Below, piece after piece: positions 56,061 to 64,000 of a DNA stretch of 64,000 bases. How positions within the stretch are numbered: position 1 is the stretch's first letter; every line of letters begins with the position of its first letter. The notes beneath the pieces were generated by a model, which did no database searches, had not been told where the DNA came from, and worked only from the letters and a program-made list of their open reading frames with translations. The position numbers and the translations under genes are program-made. The DNA comes from Hymenopus coronatus (taxonomy: Eukaryota > Arthropoda > Insecta > Mantodea > Hymenopodidae), in assembly GCA_030762935.1 (NCBI GenBank), contig CM060899.1, forward strand, positions 65,212,501 to 65,276,500, in the 5' to 3' direction.

Positions 56061-57200
56061 AGACTTATTTTTGAAGTTGCATATTAGCGTGGGCTCTTTT
56101 TCTTTTTAATCGTGTGCTGATGGTGAAAAACAGCTCTTTGGTGCTTATGGTTAAAGAATTTTAACTAAACTAGGTTTTAAATAAGTGAGAATAAGTTAGA
56201 ATAGATTAATAGATATGTAGCAGGATAGAATAGTTAACAGAGAAGGATAGGTTAGGCACAGTACAAAGCCTTTTTAACAAATTTCAGAAGGATTAGATGT
56301 TTATTCCTTAAATAAAGGTTTTCTTAAACATGCATTTATATGAACAGAGCATTATAGTATATATGACTAGAAGTTGTATTACAATTGCTTTTTTAGTTGT
56401 ATTAATAGCAGTATCATAAAAAAATTTCAATATGTAGGTTATACTTAACAGATTAAATTTAAATAAATCCAGAAACTTAGAAATGAGTATGCAAACATAA
56501 TTCCATTTATATCAATTTGCCAAACTATTATTCACACTTAGCAATGAATCATTAGGGCAAAATATAGTTATGCAAGAAAAATTAATAATTTAACTACACT
56601 AGGTGATATTTTGTGAATTATATCTACAGTTAAACTGGTATTACAGTGTAAAAATAGTTTTAAAAAATATACAGCCCCCTCCAAAAATAGGATAAACAAT
56701 AGTATTAGATTACTTAACAGTTTGAGGTTAACCTGTAACAGAATAAAATCATAAGTTACATTTATAGTGGAATCTTATTAGTACATTTTTTTCAGGGACT
56801 TAAGGATATTGGCATCACAGATTAAAAAAACATAACAAAAACACAGAATTTTCAACATATTAACTTTATAGTGATATTAGTCTAATAATGCTTTATCTCA
56901 GTGAACTACAAAATATAATATTTAACAATGTGAAATACATTATTTGTTGGTGATTGCTTTGTTAGTTTTAGATCCAAAAGTGCATTGTCCTCTTAGTTGA
57001 GTAAAGTAATGCTGCATCAGTTTTGACATTTGATGCATGCAAAGGATTTTTAGCTTCTGGAACCTAAGATCAAATTCAGACAGTTATATATTTGTGTACT
57101 TAATGAGTTTCTGTGGGTGAAAATATAACAAATTTGTTTTTAAAAAAAAAAAAACATTTTTGAGGGATTTAAATTGAGATTTAGACATCCGTAAATTTTG
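56061..57200. other. No feature recognised
   Basis: Very AT-rich, stop-filled sequence with no repeat match inside the window. Confidence 0.5.
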
Positions 57201-57289
57201 TGGATCAATGTGTTTATTAAGCACCAAAATAACACAAATGTGCTTCTTCCTCTGTTTACCCTCCTCACATGTAGGATGTATAAGCCAGC

Positions 57290-57570
57290 AATTAGGAGCA
57301 GATGGACTCTGAATCAGAGACAAGTCAGAAGGGGTGATCAGCACAATTCCTGGAATGAGAGTGAGGAAGAGGATGATAAATGATGGTGAAATAGATGAAA
57401 GGAAAGAGGATAGTGCAATTGCTGGAATGAATGGTAGGGGAAACTGGAAATTCATGAGAAAACTCACTCAAATGCCACTTTGTCCACCACATATCCCACC
57501 TGCAGTCCCCTGGGATCAAACCCAGGCTGCCTTGGTGAGAGACAAGCAGTCTAATAACCCTGCCTTAAGA
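57290..57570 (-). mobile_element. tRNA-derived SINE-like repeat (family E)
   Basis: The minus strand shows an A-box-like TTATTAGACTGCTTGTCTCT and a good B box (GCAGCCTGGGTTTGATCCCA) near 57515, followed by about 200 bp of less AT-rich body. Only one copy was seen in the window, so the family call rests on the tRNA-like head. Confidence 0.5.
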
Positions 57571-57778
57571 GATCAAATTTGTTTTTAATTTTTAAGGGGG
57601 GATCAAAGAGGTTTAGAGGCTGTATCATCCTGATACATTGTCTATTTCAAATGTTTAGGATTTTTTTCAATACTACTATTGATATCCATAAGATATAAAT
57701 GGAAAAAAGGGGCCTGAAGTGTAAAATGTACTATATATGATAGATAATTTATTTCATCTTTTCAATTACAAACTCATA

Positions 57779-58731
57779 CGAGGGTGATTCAAATACAAAT
57801 GGTAATTTTGTTAAAAATATTTATTGATTAAATATGTACACAAGTGACTTCATCAGCATTTCTCAACATAGCCTCCTTCACACTACACATTTTTGCCAAC
57901 GTTTTGGAAGCTTGAACATTCCTTCTTCAAAAAAAGTTTGAGGGCGTGTCGCCAACCAATTGCGCACATGCTCCTCGACGTCCTCGTTTTCAAAATGTTT
58001 CCCCCCAAGCGATTCTCTCAGATGCAAACAAAAAATAGTCTGGGGGGACAAGTCTGGACTACAGGGAGGGTGTTCAAGGGTTTCCCAGTGCATGTCCATT
58101 TTTTGTGGTTTATGGGTATTTTCTTCTAAGCGTAAACATTTATTAATAACTTTATTCATTGTGCCCATTGTCAAATTGAAGGTATGAGACATAGCATTGT
58201 CTTGATGGGCATACGACATCTTTTGCTTCGTTAGGCAGCTTTTACAGACCTTAACAATTGACAATAGTAAGCTGCAGTCAATGTATGTCGATCATGAAGA
58301 AAATCAACCAGCAGAACTCCTCTGTAGTCGAAAAACACAGTCACGGATATGTCATCTGTGAGACTTGACCTTGGGCGTCGAGCATGACCTTCGTTTTCCA
58401 CAAATTCTCGGCCACCCTTAAATTGTCTGGCCCAAGTAAGCACTTGATTCTGTGACAGTGTAGTGTCCCCAAACTGTGCCCTTAAACGAGTTAAAATCTC
58501 CAAAGGTTTAACCCCTTCCTTGGTTAAAAACTTGATAATGCATTGCGCAACAGATGAAGGGACTTCTTGCTCACTCATGGCTGTACTGATGCCAGAACCT
58601 AGAGAAGCGGCTAACAAAACTAGATCCCCCACCCCAACACACCGACCTTCAACCCCTCACTCCACCACCCTGCTCTGAACTGCTTCCTCTGTGATATGCA
58701 TCAGTTACCGTTTATATTTGAATCACCCTCG
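57779..58731 (-). mobile_element. Mariner-like internal-deletion derivative with intact ends
   Basis: Perfect-looking inverted ends (CGAGGGTGATTCAAATACAA at left, CGAGGGTGATTCAAATATAA reversed at right; about 25 of 27 match) with TA on both sides. The minus strand reads VPSSVAQCIIKFLTKEGVKP, ILTRLRAQFGDTTLSQNQVL, WARQFKGGREFVENE, HARRPRSSLTDD, then jumps directly to ISVTVFFDYRGVLLVDFLHD; the second-Asp region is HQDNAMSHT and the third PDLSPQTIF (Asp lost). About 300 bp including the helix-turn-helix II and first catalytic Asp are missing. Confidence 0.93.
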
Positions 58732-58779
58732 TACTTACATAATTACTTTCCTGGAGTTGCTGAATTTGGTATCATATAC

Positions 58780-59880
58780 AGTTAACATCCTGGGTATTTG
58801 TGTACATACCTTTCCCTCTGTTTGTACATTTTTATATCCTATTAACCAATCTATTTCTCTCTTTTATACTTACAATCCCATCAGTTTTATTATTAAGATT
58901 CTCTACTTTCCCTGTATAAATACCTAGTTGTTTCAGAAATTCTTTCTTATTGTTTTCAAAAAGGTTTAAGTGCACTATCTCTGGTGGTAACTTTTCCCAA
59001 TTTTTATTCCATATATTTGTTTCTCGCACCCAATTATACAGTGTAAATTGTTATTGATATTGCCACATAGTGGGCATAGATCTTTATCAAACTTTTAGAC
59101 CTTTTAGTAATATGGTAGTTGTTATTGAATGTTGAGCAGTTGACAGTGAAGCCATTCGCTCTCTTGCATTCCAGAATTTTGATGTTATATTGTCATGTTG
59201 ACTAAACATTTTATCTGGAATGCTTTTGTTAAACTTTTTGTAACCGTTTAAAATTAGGCACCACAAATGGCGGTTACATCACCTAAGTAAAGAAAGGTTT
59301 GGACAGGAAAGAAAATGAAATGATCCACTAGGCCTCGAATACTCTGATACCATCAGGGTCGAAGAACGCAAGAGTTAAGTCAAGCAAGACTGGATAGGAG
59401 AGGTAAAAGAGGAGATCTGATATGTGGAAAGGAAGAAATGTCAGTCCAGGTCAATAACTCACCAAACTGACCAGTCTTATTGGTGAGCAGCTTAGTTCAT
59501 CACATAATTTTGTTCAGATCGGTTCCTTTAAGTCTTCAAATTATAGAATATTTAGTAATATTGTTCCTGTTCTTTTCCATACTAGATCTCTCTTTCCATT
59601 TTGCCACAGATATCAATGAATTTTTCTCTTCTCCATACTTTCTTAGTATTCCTATATAATATTAAAGTGCTGTTATCCTTTAAGCTACCTATTATTTCTT
59701 GTTTCTCTATATCATCTATGCTTATTTTTACTTTATTCCATAGTTTTTGTCCCCCCTATTTTCTGTTGATTGTCTAGCTCCCCCAATCTAATTTCTCTTA
59801 CAATTTTCTTTAATTGACGTAACCAATTTCTTTCCCATTTTGCTGATGCTGCATCATATATGATATATCATGACTTTGAC
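58780..59880 (-). mobile_element. LINE C-terminal region with zinc knuckle, split by a SINE-like insert
   Basis: Minus-strand pieces read SAKWERNWLRQLKKIVREIR, SIDDIEKQEIIGSLKDNSTL, LYRNTKKVWRREKFIDICGK, DKDLCPLCGN and TNIWNKNWEKLPPEIVHL. The CxxC...H....C element after the RT thumb is a common C-terminal zinc knuckle of non-LTR elements. A segment unrelated to coding occupies 59253-59510 between DLVWKRTGTI and YKKFNKSIPDKMF. Confidence 0.6.
59253..59510. repeat. Insert, probable SINE-type repeat
   Basis: About 255 bp inside the LINE relic with a GC content above its surroundings and the phrase AGGCCTCGAATACTCTGATA. It breaks a readable LINE ORF, which is the evidence for insertion; clear ends were not found. 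Confidence 0.45.
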
Positions 59881-60242
59881 TTGTTCGTGGAGCTAGAAAA
59901 GAAGTACAAAATTCAGAGTATTATACAGGGTTTCCCAGAATTTGACAGCACAAATTGGGAAGGTTGTAGAGGGTTCTAGATAAACACTTAAAGATAGGGA
60001 ACTTATTGTCCCTTTTGCCAAACATCAAAGTTACGGCATGTTTTCTGGATCACACAACTGGCCATAGTTCAAAAGATCGTGAACGTGTGTGTATCCCATT
60101 TTCATTCATAGTGCCTCATTCATATGCCAGTAGTCGAAGGAATGCAGTATTGGTGCACAATCAATTAAAACTATTGGACTTGCAATTTTGGCAAAATTGC
60201 CTGTTCTTTGAGAGTACACACCACTCATAAGAATAATTTTTA

Positions 60243-60280
60243 GAGTAAGTCATGTGAATGGAACATATCAGATTTTTTGT
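60243..60280 (-). repeat. Hairpin-ended repeat, 5' tip (copy 18)
   Basis: A 35-bp piece of the non-palindromic end (AGTCATGTGAATGGAACATA then TCAGATTTTTT), reversed. Confidence 0.65.
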
Positions 60281-60714
60281 GACAGTTTTTATTTATGGTT
60301 CATGTTATGAAGCATAAAACTTGGACTAAAAATCTTTGTATTGCCTCAGAACTTTTCTTTGCTTTAATACATGTCTATTATGGTACTGGAAAAAATATCA
60401 ACTTTTGTGACAGAAAGAAGAAGCACTACCTGGTTTTCAAGTATGTTTATGAAACAGAATTCTCATTAAAATTTTAAACACAGTTTTTGTATATTTACTG
60501 CACTGAATATTTGAAGGCATATGCATAATAGCAGCCTAACCCTCAAAACCCAAAATATTCTGGTTAGTGCTGACAAATGCTAATAACTGAGAGAGGGTCT
60601 AGCTTCAGAAAAGCTTGATTGTAAGTAAATATAACTTTTCTTGCTAGTGACCATGTTTCCTTACCACATAAGTATGAAAATCCAAGGCACTAACTCTGTC
60701 AAAATTCAAATATG

Positions 60715-61400
60715 GGATCCATCCAGAAAGTCACAGACGATTTGCCATAACTAAACAATAATGAGTTATCAATACAAAACTTTATTTACAAAGTTACAGT
60801 ACGTTACTCTATTTTTCATTGTAATTGTCATTGCTATCGAGGTATTTATTGTCACGTGGTACTGGTTTTTGAATGCAGATGCTATGTCTTCCACGACTAA
60901 AGATATGTCACTGTCACTTTGAGGTTTTCATTGGTTGGGAAATCTTTACAATCCAAAAAGTCATGTACAGTTCCAAAGTGAAACTCTGGTTATTCTTAAT
61001 TCTTTTATCTTTGCTTTCAAACTCCTCCATAACGAATGATGAACTTCAACTCTGTCTTTATCGTGCACACTGGTTCTTCTTTGATTACTCATAAATTTTG
61101 CACCATTTCCTCACTGAAGATTCATTGCATTATCACCATACACTTGTATTATTTGCCTATAAAGTTTGAACATTTTGTGCATCCAAAAAATGAATAAGTT
61201 CTTTGGCAGTAGAAAAGTATAACACCTGCATTGAAAAACTGGTACTACATGACAATAAATGTTGTGATAGAATGGAGATTACATTGAGAAATAGAGTGAG
61301 GTTCTGTAATTTAGTAAATAAAGTTTTATGTTGATATCTTTCCTAAACATTAGCTATGCCAAATCGTCGGTCAATTTCAGGATGACTCTCATATGTACTT
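60715..61400. repeat. Long inverted duplication of about 190 bp arms
   Basis: 60715-60905 (ACAAAACTTTATTTACAAAG; TATTTATTGTCACGTGGTAC) reappears inverted at 61210-61400 (TTTAGTAAATAAAGTTTTAT; GTACTACATGACAATAAATG) around a 300-bp centre. The arms are roughly 75-80 % alike by eye. They could be terminal repeats of an unrecognised DNA element or two opposed mariner tails. Confidence 0.6.
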
Positions 61401-61637
61401 GAATTGCTCAATTATGTATCTCCAGTTTGTCATGAATATTGTAGAAGTCTTTCTCTGTATCTAGTGAAGACAATGAAGTGCATAAAAAAGAATCAGTGTT
61501 TGAGTTAGCTAATTTTGGTTGAGTGTAAGTGCAATAAAAGTAAATTAAAATACTTTGAACTCTGCATAAAAGATAAGTTTGAGAATTACTTTAACCCTAA
61601 CTCTAATAAAATGTACCAGTGTCAACTAACATTTATT

Positions 61638-62466
61638 ACTTTCTCAACACGTAGTATGTACATAGTGTATAGACAAGATATTGTATTGCATCCAAAAACT
61701 CTACAGCAAGATTTCACTGGAAAATACATGTTTCGGGACCCTTGAATCCAAAAAAAGGCATTTTTAGAAAAAGGTGTGCGTGTTTGTGAACAGCATACCT
61801 CAAAATCGAAAGGACTGTTAAACACCAAACTTGAAATTTAAGTTTGGTGTCTTCCAAGGATGCGATACAAAGATTTTCAAGAAAATCCCCCCACCCCAAG
61901 CTATCCTTTATATGGAAAAATGTTTGACAATTTTGTTTTCTCAAAAATGGCTCTAATGAGTTTGATTAAAATACTGTATATTAAAGCTATTTACATCACA
62001 AATAAAATGTATATCTTGAATTTTCTGGGAATAGCTTCTGAAGACTTGTTCATTCTGGATGAATTTTGCATAACTGATAAACTGTAAAAGACAAACACTT
62101 ACACAGAAAATGTAGATCTTCTTAAAACATAAATTTATGTTACATACATTTTTTTGTGGAGTTGGTCGTGTTTGAGATATTTCTTGTTATTGGTTTTAGT
62201 TTTAAAATACTTAAACTTTTCTCATACGGGAACTTGTCAAATCTGGACCACGCAAAGAATTGTATTTCTATCCCATAGCAACCACATTTTAAAACATCCG
62301 ACTGTTGGTTTAGTCTAGTGTATTCCCTTATTTCCCTTCTACTTAAAGAAGCTAAGTAATAAGAATGTTTCTGCTAATGTTTATTGATTAGCATGAAGTA
62401 GATAGAAGAATAAGCTTAAATTGTTACAGAGATGTAGAGAAAGTCATGTGAATGGAATACATCAGA
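61638..62466 (-). repeat. Hairpin-ended repeat (copy 19), full length
   Basis: A reversed full copy from ACTTTCTCAACACGTAGTAT with its palindrome to AGAGAAAGTCATGTGAATGG and ACATCAGAGGG. Confidence 0.9.
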
Positions 62467-62469
62467 GGG

Positions 62470-62820
62470 CTATGCATATGCCTTCATTTTTTGCATTTTA
62501 AATGTCATGTTATCCCATTATTATTACACTGCTGGATGAACCAAAATTTACACTGTTCAATTTCAGGAAGTTGGCAGGTATGCTAGTCAAAGTGGAATTT
62601 TATTGAAAGTTAGAGTATTAAAATAGTGTTCTCTAAAATAAGATAGGAGAGGTAGTTAGTAGAATATTTTGGTTCAGTAGGATCTATTCAACTGTCATGC
62701 ATCAATAATTAAATATTGTATTTTTTGCATAAATTTGCATTGCACCACTCATCAAGCATCTACTTTATTAAACTAATTATGTGTACTCATGATTGTTAAT
62801 ATTATTAATATTATTCATTA
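62470..62820. other. No feature recognised
   Basis: AT-rich spacer between hairpin repeat copy 19 and the SINE at 62822. Confidence 0.5.
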
Positions 62821-62821
62821 T

Positions 62822-63175
62822 AATTTTTTTTTTTTTTTTTTATTGTTACATTTGTATAGCCCCTTTAACATCAATGGTCATATCGGGGGCTTTGATTTGT
62901 GAACTGCAGGTTCAGGTTACATTTGTATAGCCCCTTTAACATCAATGGTCATATCGGGGGCTTTGATTTGTGAACTGCAGGTTCAGAACATTAGGTTAAT
63001 AAACTTTGTTACTAAACACCCGCACATTTACTCTCACATTCATACTTCCGGACTCTTTGAGGGATAGGGAATAATTCTGGTTAAAGAAGTATTCCCTGCC
63101 CCATCCGGAAATCGAACCCGGGACCTCTGGGTGCGAAGTCGGCTTGCTGACCTCTCGATCACAGAGGCAGTCTAT
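62822..63175 (-). mobile_element. tRNA-derived SINE (family D) with duplicated tail unit
   Basis: The minus strand starts with a tRNA-like head, CTGCCTCTGTGATCGAGAGG and GTCCCGGGTTCGATTTCCGG (perfect B box), continues through GGAATACTTCTTTAACCAGA and ends in a poly-A (T-run at 62826-62840). A 71-bp tail unit is present twice without a mismatch (62845-62915 and 62916-62986). Confidence 0.85.
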
Positions 63176-63269
63176 TTTTATTATTATCATCATCATCATC
63201 CCCAACCTTTGGTAACAATGTACATTGTTATTGGACACACTAGCATATGAAATGTTAGCAATAACAATA

Positions 63270-63680
63270 CAGTTTACTCCCGATTATCCATGCATTCCCC
63301 CACTTTTTTTCATTTCTCCGCCATCTCTTTTACAATTTTCTTTTAACTTGCTTTGTAGACACTATACATTGCTTAACAATCAGAAGACAGATTTTTTTTT
63401 TCATTTACATGAAACAGGCAGGCCGATAACAATGGAGATGGTATTGTGTTGTCACATGGTTATTATTTAAACAATGGAAATGCACTTTTCCTTTGTTGCT
63501 GTTTCCTAAAGAAAAACAATAGCTATGCACAGAAGTAGAATAAACATTTGAACAAAGAATACATCTTGAGAAAAGCTTTTAAATGTAATTTCCTATTTAC
63601 AAATATATGTTGTACGTTAAAAGCTTCTTGATCATTCGTGCTTCTTCCCCATGTTACCCAGGATAATCGAGAGTAGACTG
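63270..63680 (-). mobile_element. pogo/Tigger deletion derivative
   Basis: Ends CAGTTTACTCCCGATTATCC and GGATAATCGAGAGTAGACTG match the pogo relic at 16009-16955, as do internal blocks (CATTTCTCCGCCATCTCTTT; AAACAGGCAGGCCGATAACA; GTTTCCTAAAGAAAAACAAT; CACAGAAGTAGAATAAAC). Nearly all coding sequence is gone and the remaining blocks are re-ordered by deletion, giving a MITE-like 411-bp copy. TA is present at the left edge. Confidence 0.85.
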
Positions 63681-64000
63681 AAATTGAGATAAATACAGGA
63701 GGTTATTAAGGTAAAATTACTAATTTAAAGTTCAGTTATTAATATGGCTATAATATTGAACAACTCGGTAATGAGTGTGTAAACATTGGTTACAGCTTTG
63801 TCAGGGAATGAGGAAAACAATTATATGTAATTACTGTTTGTTTGAGAGCAGTTTTCTTAGTTTACTTTTAAAGCATTTCAGAAAGTATGAAGCTTTCTTG
63901 GTGTGTACAAGTATAAACCTTATTTCAAAACTTTTGCAGAAAATCTCTAAAATTTGTTAAGAATGGTGCAAAGACAACTTATTTAATAATTTTGTAATTA

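Noticed and set aside
59930..60240. Possible DNA transposon end starting CAGGGTTTCCCAGAATTTG
   Set aside because: No matching inverted end or transposase piece was found in the window.
63090..63175. Functional tRNA gene
   Set aside because: Perfect B box but part of a poly-A-tailed SINE; cloverleaf is not convincing.

Overview
The window is animal nuclear DNA, AT-rich and packed with transposable elements. It is most likely from an insect with a large, repeat-rich genome. The evidence is a spliced ELMO/Ced-12 gene with multi-kilobase introns, many mariner relics, Penelope-like, CR1-type and other LINE fragments, pogo and piggyBac-like elements, and tRNA-derived SINEs. A cockroach or termite relative would fit, but that is a low-confidence guess. 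Nothing bacterial or viral was seen.

Host genes. (1) An ELMO homologue on the minus strand runs from a start codon at 28120 to 3778. Five coding exons (28120-27284, 20005-19679, 14174-13929, 6844-6390, 3908-3778) join in frame with GT/AG borders. They encode about 665 residues; the last exon, roughly 50 codons, lies left of the window. (2) A complete CutC coding region lies on the plus strand in one exon (41449-42186). (3) Three weaker candidates were not recognised: 32203-32472 (+), 47131-47452 (-) and a stop-interrupted stretch at 48759-49038 (+).

Layout. 1-3550: Penelope-like and LINE relics and a small fold-back element. 3778-28120: ELMO, whose introns hold about nine copies of a hairpin-ended repeat, several mariner relics, a pogo relic, SINEs and a TTAA-flanked MITE. 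28200-32000: upstream region and a decayed LINE. 32000-41400: small ORF, LINE 3' ends, microsatellites, and a mariner with a SINE inside it. 41440-42186: CutC. 42560-50530: an inverted Penelope pair, a Harbinger-like element, MITEs and a fold-back element. 51161-54830: the best preserved transposon, a CR1-type LINE with an SGNH-esterase ORF followed by endonuclease-reverse transcriptase. 55200-64000: LINE fragments, a mariner deletion derivative, SINEs and a pogo deletion derivative.

Most notable signals: (a) a mariner relic at 9256-11429 in which a 22-codon piece of the transposase C terminus is amplified into 20 nearly identical 66-bp copies; (b) about 19 copies of a repeat of about 0.85 kb whose one end is a near-perfect 40-bp palindrome, often within 30-120 bp of host exons; (c) readable nesting of insertions, two of them with exact 12-bp target duplications.
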